Positions 1 to 7,898 of a stretch of DNA of 15,016 nt are shown here, piece by piece. The stretch is from an uncultured Eubacteriales bacterium (GTDB taxonomy: Bacteria; Bacillota; Clostridia; Christensenellales; Borkfalkiaceae). The first letter of the stretch is position 1. Each line of letters begins with the position of its first letter. Location: assembly GCA_905211955.1 (NCBI GenBank), contig CAJMCT010000017.1, positions 1 through 15,016 of the forward strand, written 5' to 3'. The notes beneath the pieces were generated by a model. That model was not told the DNA's origin. It did no database searches and saw only the letters and a list, made by a program, of their open reading frames with translations. Made by a program: the position numbers and the translations under genes.

Positions 1-203
1 ATATTGATTGCAATAGACGAATCAAATTTAGTTTGAAAGCCCACAAACATAAGCATTGGTTGACAAACGTATAAAACCAATACTGAAAGCACGTTTTCAG
101 CACCCTGCCCTATCATTTTAATTTTAGCGAGCAAAAACCCTGGCACAACCAAAAGCACCAAAGATAACACGGTTATAAAAACTGTAAAAAAATCAATCGT
201 CAT
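1..203 (-). CDS. AEC-family (auxin efflux carrier-like) permease, N-terminal fragment
   Basis: This is the first 67 codons of a membrane transporter that runs off the left edge of the window. It begins with a hydrophobic segment starting MTIDFFTVFITVLSLVLLVV. The pattern PGFLLAKIKMI follows, then a second hydrophobic stretch containing LVLYVCQPMLMF. This layout, with a first helix, a short PGF-type turn and a second helix carrying a Q/N-P pair, matches the N-terminus of AEC permeases, which export or exchange small organic acids. The substrate cannot be told from this fragment. The start is supported by an AAGGAT ribosome binding site at 209-214. The gene begins 16 nt after the exonuclease stop, so the two are probably cotranscribed. 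The family call rests on two helices only, so other 10-helix permeases remain possible. Confidence 0.65.
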   Translation of the reverse strand, partial: MTIDFFTVFITVLSLVLLVVPGFLLAKIKMIGQGAENVLSVLVLYVCQPMLMFVGFQTKFDSSIAIN

Positions 204-219
204 AATTTATCCTTAAGAC

Positions 220-810
220 TTAGATAAAGTCTTTCAAGTGTTCTAATTCTTTCTCCGTTTGCATGCCTCGGTTTACCGCAAGGTAAAGTGCAGTGGTATC
301 AAAGCGCGCGTCGTGATAGCCTAAACTTTCGCCAAACAAGTCTTGCGCCGATTTTAGAATTTCCATATCGATAAGTTCAAAGTATGCACACATTTCCGAA
401 AGTTTCGGGTATTTATACCCCATGCCGCTACTTCTTTTAAGCTTGATTATTGGGGTTAATTTTTTCATAGAACAAAAACTTTCTTTAACGCAAAACTCTT
501 TTAAAGAATTTTCAAACTCGGCGGTTAAAAACATAAAGTCGAAAGACACGTTATGGCAAATTACAAGGTCGGCTTTTGAAAAATCGTTTTCAATTTCTTC
601 TATACAGTCTTGAAAAGTTTTTCCGCCCGACAAAACTTTTAGTTTTTGTGGAGACAGTCCGTGAACTGAAAGCGCGCCCGCTTCAACGTAATCAACCGAA
701 AAATAAAGGTTTTTAGCCGTAGTCCCTTTCTCGTCTTGCATAAGATAAGAAAGTTGACATATCTTGCCGGGGCGAAGACCGGTCGTTTCGGTGTCAAGGT
801 AAATAATCAT
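220..810 (-). CDS. DnaQ-like DEDDh 3'-5' exonuclease (stand-alone epsilon-type)
   Basis: This 196-aa protein has the full DEDDh exonuclease set. Exo I is DTETTGL, with D6 and E8. Exo II is H86-N-x-x-F90-D91. Exo III is H166-D-A-R-F-D171, the HxAxxD form. These residues bind two metal ions and remove nucleotides from 3' ends. The protein is little more than the nuclease domain; no helicase, GIY-YIG or polymerase part is present. It may act in proofreading, DNA repair or RNA trimming, and the sequence does not decide between them. The start is forced: D6 is needed, and an in-frame TAA lies two codons upstream of the ATG. There is no Shine-Dalgarno motif before this ATG, only a T-rich run after a hairpin. 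A promoter overlapping the stop of the upstream lipoprotein gene (865-893) may drive it. Confidence 0.88.
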   Translation of the reverse strand: MIIYLDTETTGLRPGKICQLSYLMQDEKGTTAKNLYFSVDYVEAGALSVHGLSPQKLKVLSGGKTFQDCIEEIENDFSKADLVICHNVSFDFMFLTAEFENSLKEFCVKESFCSMKKLTPIIKLKRSSGMGYKYPKLSEMCAYFELIDMEILKSAQDLFGESLGYHDARFDTTALYLAVNRGMQTEKELEHLKDFI

Positions 811-846
811 AAAAAATTAAGGGGTAAAACATTACCGTTTTACCCC
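811..846 (-). terminator. Hairpin with T-rich tail after the foldase-like lipoprotein gene, also the exonuclease leader
   Basis: A perfect 10-bp stem joins GGGGTAAAAC (821-830) and GTTTTACCCC (837-846) around a 6-nt loop. Read on the minus strand, it is followed by TTAATTTTTT and then directly by the exonuclease ATG. It fits a rho-independent terminator 20 nt after the lipoprotein stop codon. The next gene starts 10 nt beyond the stem, so the same sequence would also be the 5' leader of the exonuclease mRNA if the promoter at 865-893 is real. Confidence 0.75.
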
Positions 847-864
847 TTTTCTCCATTAAGCAAT

Positions 865-893
865 ATTATATTTTGAGCAAATCGGCATATCTA
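865..893 (-). promoter_or_regulatory. Predicted sigma-A promoter for the exonuclease-permease unit
   Basis: On the minus strand TAGATA (888-893) and a perfect TATAAT (865-870) are 17 bp apart. The -10 box contains the TAA stop codon of the lipoprotein gene. The expected start of transcription is near 858, giving a leader of roughly 50 nt that includes the 821-846 hairpin. The -35 matches the consensus at only four of six positions, and such motifs arise by chance in AT-rich DNA. Confidence 0.45.
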
Positions 894-2743
894 TCGGCAT
901 ACTTGACAACACAGTTAGAATCGTTTTTGTAAGTATTGATAATTTCCGCTTGCTTTGAAGACAAAACCGTATTGGTGTTTGCGTAAAGTTCGATAAGTTT
1001 GTAAAGGTAATTATCGGTATCTTCTATATCGTCCCAATTAGCGATCATGCTTTCTAATTCAGTCTTCCAACCTGCTAAGTCTTTTTCGCCCTTATCCATA
1101 ATTGCGTTAAGATACTTAACCAAACTATCGTAATCGGTGTTAGCGCCGAGAGCCTTAGAGAAGAACATTACGTGATAACCAAAATCGGTACCAACAACGA
1201 TATAACTCTTTTCGCCCAAACTATCTTCAACGAACTTTCTACCCGCATCAGCAAATTCCTTAACGAATTTTTCCGTCTTGCCAATATCGGGCTTAGGAGC
1301 AACTAAGTATCCGCTACCTGCGTTTAGTGAACCAGCATCAGTAGAGAAGGCGAATAATAATTCGTTTATTCTATTGTCGTAATCGGTTGCAGTATCGCAA
1401 TTATTTACGTAAAGGATAGGATCGTTTGCATCACTTACCATATTGCGATTTGCGTTTCCATCATAAACGTATTCATCGATTAAATCCATAAATGCGCTAA
1501 GACCAATTTCGTTTATGGTATCAACTCTATATTTGCCTGCTTCAGTTTCAGTCTTTTTAGAAAATTCAGTGACGATGCCTTGGAAAGGAAGTGCTTTTTC
1601 TGCTAAAGCATAGTCGTTCTTAAAGGTGACTTCACCGTTTGCAAAATCGAAATCATAGTCGGAATATATCCAAGATTCTCTTAAATCTTTAGCGGTAGTA
1701 GATGCTAAAACTGATTTTCTTTGAGCCACTTTTTCGGTATCGCTTAAATCTTTATTCGCTTTGATTTCTTCAATTAAAGATAATTGATATTCGTTTGCAC
1801 CAAGTAAAAGGTTATAAACGTAAACGTATCCAGTGTAAGGAGTATAAACTACGGGGCTTGTTGCGGTTGCCGAAGACAATGCCGTTTCAAACGCAGCCGA
1901 GTCTTTTATGCTATTTTTTTGTGCGCTGTACATTGCTTGGTATTCAGCAACGAGTTTGTCAATAGTGACGGTAGATCTAACTTCTTTTTCAATGCTCTTT
2001 TGAAGTTTTTCTATTAAAAGGTTTTCTTCGTTAGCAATAAGGTTTGCCTTATAGTATTCGGTATCCTTCATAGTAGAAACGTCTTCGCCAAGTAAACCGT
2101 TATCTTCTAAAATTTTAAGTGCTTTGTTGTATGCTTTATATCTTTCGCTACCAATCGTGCCGATATCAGCGCCGTTATCTTTGTAGAGTTTGTTGTATTC
2201 TTTCATTTCATCAATAGAAACTTCGGTATCAACGGTAGCACCTGTAGGAACTGTTCTAACTTCGCCTGCAAAAGTTTCTGATTTTTTAACACCTTGTTCT
2301 TCTTCATTGTTGTCGATAAGGGTGTTCATTGCCTTAACGGTGTTATAAGTAGCCTTTGCAACGTCGTCGTCAGTTAAATATCTTTCAACGTCCCACTTGT
2401 CTTTTCCTTCGCGCTTGAAAGACGTTTCGCTTGCGTCAAAAGTAATGATTGCGTGTTGAACCATAATTCTCGAATTAACGAGGTTATCGATTATGGTTTG
2501 GAAAATTTGTTCACTGGTGTATCCTTCTTGCGCATAACTATATCCGTAGTTAAGGTAAGCCATAACCATTTCTTTCTTTTCTATTTTTTCCAAAGGTGCG
2601 TCTTCGGAAATCTTTACGGTTGCAACTACTTGCGCCATATCCCTTTCGTTATCGGTGGTCACTAAATTACAACCCGACAAAGCGGCAAGACTGATTATAA
2701 ATGCACTGATAACCGCTATTATCGATAAAAGTCTTTTTTTCAT
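866..2743 (-). CDS. Large PrsA/SurA-like lipoprotein (putative extracytoplasmic foldase)
   Basis: This 625-aa exported lipoprotein starts MKKRLLSIIAVISAFIISL and has lipobox L22-S-G-C25, so Cys25 should be lipidated and the protein anchored outside the membrane. Residues near 55-100 carry an alternating helical pattern ending IIDNLVNSRIMVQHAI, like the SurA/PrsA N-terminal chaperone domain. Near the C-terminal end, the segment around GYLVAPKPDIG and the later DFGYHVMFF resemble a weak parvulin (PpiC) domain; the residues between do not match the active enzyme clearly. About 300 residues of helical sequence separate the two. The gene follows mfd, where many Clostridia carry a PrsA-type gene, which supports the call. 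I chose the ATG at 2743 over one at 2761 because GGGAG (2750-2754) sits 6 nt before it and the signal peptide starts there. Function is inferred. Confidence 0.7.
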   Translation of the reverse strand: MKKRLLSIIAVISAFIISLAALSGCNLVTTDNERDMAQVVATVKISEDAPLEKIEKKEMVMAYLNYGYSYAQEGYTSEQIFQTIIDNLVNSRIMVQHAIITFDASETSFKREGKDKWDVERYLTDDDVAKATYNTVKAMNTLIDNNEEEQGVKKSETFAGEVRTVPTGATVDTEVSIDEMKEYNKLYKDNGADIGTIGSERYKAYNKALKILEDNGLLGEDVSTMKDTEYYKANLIANEENLLIEKLQKSIEKEVRSTVTIDKLVAEYQAMYSAQKNSIKDSAAFETALSSATATSPVVYTPYTGYVYVYNLLLGANEYQLSLIEEIKANKDLSDTEKVAQRKSVLASTTAKDLRESWIYSDYDFDFANGEVTFKNDYALAEKALPFQGIVTEFSKKTETEAGKYRVDTINEIGLSAFMDLIDEYVYDGNANRNMVSDANDPILYVNNCDTATDYDNRINELLFAFSTDAGSLNAGSGYLVAPKPDIGKTEKFVKEFADAGRKFVEDSLGEKSYIVVGTDFGYHVMFFSKALGANTDYDSLVKYLNAIMDKGEKDLAGWKTELESMIANWDDIEDTDNYLYKLIELYANTNTVLSSKQAEIINTYKNDSNCVVKYADRYADLLKI

Positions 2744-2784
2744 ATATATCTCCCAAAACATTAGAAAACTTGGTTTACCTATAA

Positions 2785-2813
2785 AGTATATACTATAAGG
2801 CGAAAAATTGCAA
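2785..2813 (-). promoter_or_regulatory. Predicted sigma-A promoter for the foldase-like lipoprotein gene
   Basis: On the minus strand TTGCAA (2808-2813) and TATACT (2785-2790) are separated by exactly 17 bp, in the 122-nt gap between mfd and the lipoprotein gene. The predicted start of transcription lies near 2778, leaving a leader of about 35 nt before the ATG at 2743. This suggests the lipoprotein gene can be expressed independently of prs-pth-mfd. Confidence 0.65.
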
Positions 2814-2865
2814 TCGTTTTTTTTATTTTTTTACCCTTAATCGCCCCAAAAAAATCATTATTTCC

Positions 2866-5800
2866 TTAATTTTTATACCTTTCGGCTTGAACGAGGAATT
2901 TTTTCATAAGCAAAAGCGAGTCCTCGCCACTTCTTCCGCCACCAAACGAGAGCATAGGCACGTCTTTCATAACCACTTTGGTTTGCACTTCGGAATTATC
3001 CATTGCGTAAGAAAGTTTAGGGTTTGCAAAGGCTTTGTAGTTATCGAAAGTAAAAAAGGCTTCTTCTCTCGACGCGCAAATCTCAGTCACTCCGTACTCT
3101 TTTGCAAGGCTTTTAACTACCGCAACCGATATTAAGTTTTCCACTTCGTGCGGAATAGCGCCATAAGTTTCTTCAAGCGATTTAGTCACTTCTTCGCAGT
3201 CTTTAAGAGTGCGAATTTCGGCAATTTCTTTATATGCTCCCATCTTTGCCGAACAGCTTTCTATATAATCGTCGGGGATAAATGCCGAAACCCTTATATC
3301 AAGTTCGGCAATCACGTCTTCTTTGCCTTCTAGTTCTTCTTTTAAGAGTTTAGAATAAAGTTCGTAGCCAATCTTGTTCATGTGTCCGTGCTGTTCAGCA
3401 CCCAAAACGTTGCCAGCACCCCTTATTTCTAAATCTCGCATAGCGATTTTTATTCCGCTTCCCATTTCGGCAAATTCCACTATTGCGTTAAGCCTTCCGT
3501 ACGCGGTTTCGGTAAGAATTTTTTCCTTCTTAAAGGTAAAGTATGCGTAAGCAAGTCTATCGCTTCTTCCAACCCTTCCTTTTAACTGATAAAGCGTTGA
3601 AAGTCCTAACCTATCGGCATCAATAACAATTAACGTGTTTGCCTTTGGCAAGTCTATGCCGTTTTCGATAATGGTGGTAGAAATCAAAAGTTTGGTTTTG
3701 CCCGCGTAAAAATCTAACACGTTTTTTTCCATAACACGTTCTTCCATTTGGCCGTGAACTACCGTTATGCTAACGTTTGGCAAAAGCCCTTTTATCTTTT
3801 CAGCAAAACTGAAAATGCTTTCCACTCTGTTATAGAGAATAAACGCTTGACCGCCACGGTTAATCTCTCGCAAGACCGCGTCTTTAATAAGCGTATCCGA
3901 TTCTTCCGTCACGTAAGTTTGAACGGGCAAACGTTTTTTAGGCGGTGTGTTTATAGTGCTTATAGAACGTATGCCTGATAGCGACATGTGTAGCGTTCTC
4001 GGAATAGGCGTTGCGGTAAGCGTTAGTGTGTCCACGTTCTTTTTTAAAAGTTTTATGCGCTCTTTGTGTTCTACGCCAAAACGTTGTTCTTCGTCCAAAA
4101 CCAAAAGCCCCAAATCTTTGAAAGAAACGTCCTTAGATAGTAGTCTATGAGTGCCGATTAAAAGGTCTATTTCACCGTTTTTAACTTGTTCTATTATTTT
4201 TTCTTGTTGGCGCTTAGTCTTAAAACGGTTAAGGCAAGCAACCTTAACTCCAAAGTTCTTAAACCTTGCCACTGCTGTGTTATAGTGCTGTTCGGATAAA
4301 ATCGTGGTGGGTGCTAAAAGGGCGACTTGCTTGCCGTTTAGTATTGCTAAAAACACCGCCCTTAACGCAACTTCGGTTTTTCCAAAACCCACGTCCCCGC
4401 AAACTAGCCTATCCATAACCTTTCCACTCGTCATATCGGCAAAGATTTCTTCGGTGGCAATCGTTTGGTCGGGAGTATCTTCAAACTCGAACGCACTTAA
4501 AAACAACTTTTCTAGTTCTTCGTCAGAGTTAAACTTAAAGCCTTGTAGCGCATTTCTTTCTTCGTAGAGTTTTTTAAGGTCGAAAGACATTTTCTTAATA
4601 CTTTCCCTAACACTCTTTTTAATGCGCTCAAAGTCTTTTCCACCAATACGAGAAAGGGTGGGTTTTTCCGCACCCAAGTATCTCGTTAATATATCCATTT
4701 GCTCTACGGGGATATATAAAACGTCTCCGCCGTGGTATTCTACCGCAACGTAATCTTTAGTTCCTTCAGTGGTGGATATCTTCTTGTTCCCTAACGCCCT
4801 ACCTATACCGTGTACTTCGTGAACGCAATAGTCCCCAATTTCAGGCGCGGTGAAAAACGTTTGTTTTTTCGGCTTAAACTTTTGCTTTTCACGGCTTTTA
4901 GTAAATAGGTTTCCACTACCTATTACCACCAACTTATCTTCGTGATAAATAAAGCCTGAATCAAGTTTTCCTATAAGTATACTTATACCTTTTTCGCTGG
5001 CGATTGGGGTAATGGTTGCGCCAAGTCCGTTAGGCGCTAAATCGTCCATAAAAATCTCGGCTCTTTTAGGGGTGTCGGCTAAAACTATAACGCGGTAGCC
5101 ACCCCTTTGCCAATTTTTAAGGTCGTTATACACTTCCTTTATATCAAGTCTATAATCGGCAACACCACTCACTTGCGGGTTTATAATTTTAAGCGGTCTA
5201 AAAAACGGTATTTCCGCCGATATTGTTTGCAAGCAGGCGCAAAGTTTTTTATTTAAGCCGTCCGTTAAGTCTTCTACGGTCAAAAGGTTAAACTGTTCAG
5301 CGCCAAACACTTCCCCCGCGCTATAAAGTGAATTAAACCTTTCGGAAAACTCGGTATAAACTAGTTCACAAGTCTTTGCTATTCGCTTTGGCTCGTCAAA
5401 GATAACGACCGTATCTTTGGGCATAAGGTCGAATATATACGTCTTTGCCTTACAAAAAAAGTTTAGGTTAGAAAGCGCGTCGAAGTCTTTATTCTCTACC
5501 GAAAGACAAACGTCTCCGTATATGCTTTTAAGCCTTGTTGCGCCATCATTATGCGCCTTTTTAAGGTCGGTTTTTATGGTGGCTAGCATAACGTTTAGTT
5601 CTTCTTGCGAGTAAGAAAACTCCACCGCTTGAATAATAGTAATCTTATCAAAAAACCCTAAGTTTTTGCGAGTTTCTACGTCAAAGGCCTTAATGCTTTC
5701 AACGGTGTCACCAAAAAAGTCTACTCTAAACGGATTATCGCTATCTATAGGGTATACGTCTAAAATATCCCCACGAATACAGAACGTGCCTTTGCTTTCT

Positions 5801-6270
5801 ACCGACTCTACGCGTTTATATCCTGCGTTTATTAAAAAATCAAGGTAATCCTCTCTTTTATAGTCACAGTCTTTTTGTAATATAAAAGAAGATAGTTTAC
5901 CGTCTATGGGTTGCATAAGGCTTTCCGCCGTAGCAATAACAACGTTAGCATTTGGTAGTTCTGATATACCCTTTAACCTTTTGTATAGAGTATCTTTAGA
6001 AAATGCCCTGCTTAAAATAAGCGATTCGTCTTTTTGTGGTATACAAACAATCTTTTTGTCGGTGTAAGCCCTTAAATAATCGGCAAAAAGGCTTGCCGTA
6101 AGGTTATCGTGAACGACGATTAAAAGTGGGTTTTCTATACCGCTAAGCAAATAGTTCTTAAACGAATCGTTAACGCCAAAAACCGCCGAAGGTATACCTT
6201 GGCGGATAGCACTCTTAAATTCCGTAAAGGAATTATCGAGAGATAAATTGTTTACGATTTTATTCGGCAT
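2866..6270 (-). CDS. mfd: Transcription-repair coupling factor Mfd
   Basis: This 1134-aa protein is a full-length Mfd. It displaces RNA polymerase stalled at DNA lesions and recruits UvrA. The N-terminal ~350 residues form the UvrB-like module. Residues ~470-570 are the CarD-like RNA polymerase interaction domain, beginning EIGDYCVHEVHGIGRALG. The translocase follows: Walker A GDVGFGKTEVA near 625-635, DEEQ near 725, TATPIPRTL near 750, and motif VI QLKGRVGRS near 895. The RecG-like segment GAGNVLGAEQHGHMNKIGYE comes next, then the C-terminal autoinhibitory domain. All helicase motifs look intact. It starts 20 nt after the pth stop, with a GGGG ribosome binding site just after a hairpin spanning the pth end. 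The prs-pth-mfd order is well known in Firmicutes. I saw no convincing terminator after its stop codon. Confidence 0.97.
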   Translation of the reverse strand: MPNKIVNNLSLDNSFTEFKSAIRQGIPSAVFGVNDSFKNYLLSGIENPLLIVVHDNLTASLFADYLRAYTDKKIVCIPQKDESLILSRAFSKDTLYKRLKGISELPNANVVIATAESLMQPIDGKLSSFILQKDCDYKREDYLDFLINAGYKRVESVESKGTFCIRGDILDVYPIDSDNPFRVDFFGDTVESIKAFDVETRKNLGFFDKITIIQAVEFSYSQEELNVMLATIKTDLKKAHNDGATRLKSIYGDVCLSVENKDFDALSNLNFFCKAKTYIFDLMPKDTVVIFDEPKRIAKTCELVYTEFSERFNSLYSAGEVFGAEQFNLLTVEDLTDGLNKKLCACLQTISAEIPFFRPLKIINPQVSGVADYRLDIKEVYNDLKNWQRGGYRVIVLADTPKRAEIFMDDLAPNGLGATITPIASEKGISILIGKLDSGFIYHEDKLVVIGSGNLFTKSREKQKFKPKKQTFFTAPEIGDYCVHEVHGIGRALGNKKISTTEGTKDYVAVEYHGGDVLYIPVEQMDILTRYLGAEKPTLSRIGGKDFERIKKSVRESIKKMSFDLKKLYEERNALQGFKFNSDEELEKLFLSAFEFEDTPDQTIATEEIFADMTSGKVMDRLVCGDVGFGKTEVALRAVFLAILNGKQVALLAPTTILSEQHYNTAVARFKNFGVKVACLNRFKTKRQQEKIIEQVKNGEIDLLIGTHRLLSKDVSFKDLGLLVLDEEQRFGVEHKERIKLLKKNVDTLTLTATPIPRTLHMSLSGIRSISTINTPPKKRLPVQTYVTEESDTLIKDAVLREINRGGQAFILYNRVESIFSFAEKIKGLLPNVSITVVHGQMEERVMEKNVLDFYAGKTKLLISTTIIENGIDLPKANTLIVIDADRLGLSTLYQLKGRVGRSDRLAYAYFTFKKEKILTETAYGRLNAIVEFAEMGSGIKIAMRDLEIRGAGNVLGAEQHGHMNKIGYELYSKLLKEELEGKEDVIAELDIRVSAFIPDDYIESCSAKMGAYKEIAEIRTLKDCEEVTKSLEETYGAIPHEVENLISVAVVKSLAKEYGVTEICASREEAFFTFDNYKAFANPKLSYAMDNSEVQTKVVMKDVPMLSFGGGRSGEDSLLLMKKFLVQAERYKN

Positions 6271-6279
6271 AAAACCCCG

Positions 6280-6311
6280 AACGGCAAAATTTATAGTGTG
6301 GTTTTGCCGTT
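6280..6311 (-). repeat. Inverted repeat spanning the pth stop codon, just before the mfd ribosome binding site
   Basis: A perfect 10-bp stem is formed by AACGGCAAAA (6280-6289) and TTTTGCCGTT (6302-6311), with a 12-nt loop that contains the pth TAA. On the minus strand CGGGGTTTT and the mfd ATG follow at once. The tail is too short and G-rich for a strong terminator. It may instead tune readthrough, mRNA processing or coupling, because ribosomes finishing pth would melt it and uncover the mfd start. Confidence 0.5.
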
Positions 6312-6869
6312 ATATTTTTGCATTACGTCTTGCAGTTTAGTGCCTATTGCAAACTGATACCCTGCATTTCCAGCGGTATCAATCGCCTTTAAAAACAAAG
6401 GCTTGTCATCATCTTTTATCCCCGAAAGCACGTAGTCGATAAGCGGAATTTTAAATTCTCCGTCTTGCTTAAAACCAATACGTATTCTCGGAAAGTTGGT
6501 GCTTCCTATTTGTTGAACGATATTTTTCATACCGTTATGCGTTCCGGCAGAACCGTTTTCTCTAATACGGATTTCGCCTTTAGGAAGGTCGTAATCGTCG
6601 TAGATAACTAAAAGGCTCGATACGTCTATCTTATAAAAGGAAAGAAGTTCTCTAACACTTTCACCGCTTAAATTCATGTACGTTAAAGGCTTAGCGAGAA
6701 TTATCTTTTCTCCCCCAGCCTTAAATTCCGCCACCTTTGCACGGCATTTTTCTTTATTAAATTGTGCGCCCGAAAGTTCCGCCACCTTGTCTATTGCCAT
6801 AAACCCTAAGTTATGGAAGGTGTTTTTATACTTTAAGTCGGGGTTTCCTAATCCTACTATAAGTTTCAT
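6291..6869 (-). CDS. pth: Peptidyl-tRNA hydrolase
   Basis: This 192-aa enzyme is the usual size for bacterial Pth. It cleaves the ester bond between peptide and tRNA on chains dropped by ribosomes, recycling tRNA. It starts MKLIVGLGNP, with N9 in the substrate site. Catalytic H19 lies in TFHNLGF, and N66 is in TYMNLSGE. The conserved Asp pair D91/D92 is in IYDDYDLPKGE, and N112 is in GTHNGMK. Two changes from the common pattern stand out: GNPD instead of GNPG, and TFHN instead of TRHN next to the catalytic His. The other catalytic residues are kept, so it should be active. The start has only a poor ribosome binding site (AGTAAGAT). A 12-bp hairpin lies between prs and this gene. The prs and mfd neighbours are the classic arrangement. 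Confidence 0.96.
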   Translation of the reverse strand: MKLIVGLGNPDLKYKNTFHNLGFMAIDKVAELSGAQFNKEKCRAKVAEFKAGGEKIILAKPLTYMNLSGESVRELLSFYKIDVSSLLVIYDDYDLPKGEIRIRENGSAGTHNGMKNIVQQIGSTNFPRIRIGFKQDGEFKIPLIDYVLSGIKDDDKPLFLKAIDTAGNAGYQFAIGTKLQDVMQKYNGKTTL

Positions 6870-6883
6870 ATCTTACTATTTGC

Positions 6884-6911
6884 AAAATGCCGTTTAGATA
6901 AACGGCATTTT
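6884..6911. terminator. 12-bp hairpin between prs and pth, better terminator on the plus strand
   Basis: AAAATGCCGTTT (6884-6895) and AAACGGCATTTT (6900-6911) form a perfect 12-bp stem with a 4-nt loop. On the plus strand it runs straight into TTTTTTCTTTTG, a textbook U-tract, but no plus-strand gene ends here. On the minus strand, the direction of prs and pth, only the four T of the stem follow, so termination should be partial at best. It could block antisense transcription into prs or reduce pth-mfd expression relative to prs. Confidence 0.6.
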
Positions 6912-6924
6912 TTCTTTTGTTTTA

Positions 6925-7884
6925 TTAGTCTTCGTAAATTTCCGAAAGTGAAGAATCCATATAAACTGCTTTAATTGCACGGGCAATGGTTTTAGCAGTA
7001 GGTCTAATTTCTAACATATCAGAAAGTTCGTTCTTAACGTTTTCGGGGATATCAATGGTATCCAAACAGAAAAGTTTTTTAATGGGCGATGCTTTAAGTC
7101 TTTCAACTGCAGGACCGCTCAATACACCGTGCGTACAGCAAGCGTAAACTTCTTTAGCACCGTTTTTAACAAGTGCTTCAGCGCCTTGGCAAATAGTACC
7201 TGCGGTATCGATCATATCGTCTACCATTAAGCAAGTCTTACCTGCAACGTCGCCGATAACGTTCATAATTTCAATAGCGTTTGCCTTAGGACGACGCTTG
7301 TCTACGATAGCGATAGGTGCGTTTACTCTTGCAGCGAAGTTTCTTGCGCGACCAACCGAACCAACGTCTGGGGAAACAACTACCCAGTTTTCGTCCATTT
7401 GCTTTTTGAATTTCTTTGCTAAAAGTGGTGCACCGTAAAGGTGGTCTACGGGAATTTCAAAGAAGCCTTGAATTTGTGCTGCGTGAAGGTCCATAGTCAT
7501 AACTCTATCAGCGCCCGCACTAGTTAAAATATCGGCAACGAGTTTTGCCGTAATCGGATCTCTTGGACGTGCTTTTCTATCTTGTCTTGCATAGCCAAAG
7601 TAAGGCATAACCGCGGTTATTCTACCTGCCGATGCACGCTTACAAGCGTCGATCATAATAAGCAATTCCATAAGGTTGTCGTTTACGGGGTTAGACGTTG
7701 ATTGAACGATAAATACGTCTTTACCTCTAACGGTGTTAGGAAGGGTTATGCTTATTTCCCCATCCGAAAACTTGCCTACTTCTGCGTTAGATAAGGTTAA
7801 GCCCAATTCTTTTGCAATGGCAGAAGCGAGTGTCTTGTTGGAATTTCCAGCAAGAATTTCAATAGTGTTGCCGTGTGTAATCAT
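6925..7884 (-). CDS. prs: Ribose-phosphate diphosphokinase (PRPP synthetase)
   Basis: This 319-aa protein is a standard class I PRPP synthetase. It transfers pyrophosphate from ATP to ribose 5-phosphate, giving PRPP for purine, pyrimidine, NAD, histidine and tryptophan synthesis. Visible marks are FSDGE (39-43) and the ATP-binding region around R100-Q-D-R. The metal-binding signature DLHAAQIQGFF begins at 132, with H134. The catalytic flexible loop is K196-R-R-P-K. The PRPP loop is VDDMIDTAGTI (221-231). Length and motifs are complete. The start has a strong AGGAGA site (7893-7898) 8 nt upstream. A good promoter with its -35 over the tadA stop drives it, and the leader can fold into a small hairpin touching the ribosome binding site. 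It is probably the first gene of the prs-pth-mfd unit. Confidence 0.98.
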   Translation of the reverse strand: MITHGNTIEILAGNSNKTLASAIAKELGLTLSNAEVGKFSDGEISITLPNTVRGKDVFIVQSTSNPVNDNLMELLIMIDACKRASAGRITAVMPYFGYARQDRKARPRDPITAKLVADILTSAGADRVMTMDLHAAQIQGFFEIPVDHLYGAPLLAKKFKKQMDENWVVVSPDVGSVGRARNFAARVNAPIAIVDKRRPKANAIEIMNVIGDVAGKTCLMVDDMIDTAGTICQGAEALVKNGAKEVYACCTHGVLSGPAVERLKASPIKKLFCLDTIDIPENVKNELSDMLEIRPTAKTIARAIKAVYMDSSLSEIYED

Positions 7885-7898
7885 TTTATTTTTCTCCT

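Noticed and set aside
885..903. Short direct repeat of ATCGGCAT near the end of the lipoprotein gene
   Set aside because: It is explained by the repeated codons for Y-A-D in the protein (YADRYADLL) and is too short to be a mobile or regulatory repeat.
2744..2761. Longer start of the lipoprotein gene at 2761
   Set aside because: It adds MFWEIY before the signal peptide and would place the GGGAG site inside the coding region; the ATG at 2743 has proper spacing.
2818..2860. A/T-rich inverted repeat (ATTTTTTT and AAAAAAAT) after mfd as a terminator
   Set aside because: The stem is A-T only, the loop is 15 nt, and no U-tract follows on the minus strand.
2453..5848. Many plus-strand ORFs of 60-90 codons opposite mfd and the lipoprotein gene
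   Set aside because: They lie wholly inside strongly supported minus-strand genes and show no recognisable domains; they are antisense shadows.
6293..6320. TATAAA overlapping the pth stop codon as an mfd promoter
   Set aside because: The 17-bp upstream position reads AAAATA, unlike a -35, and no extended -10 is present.
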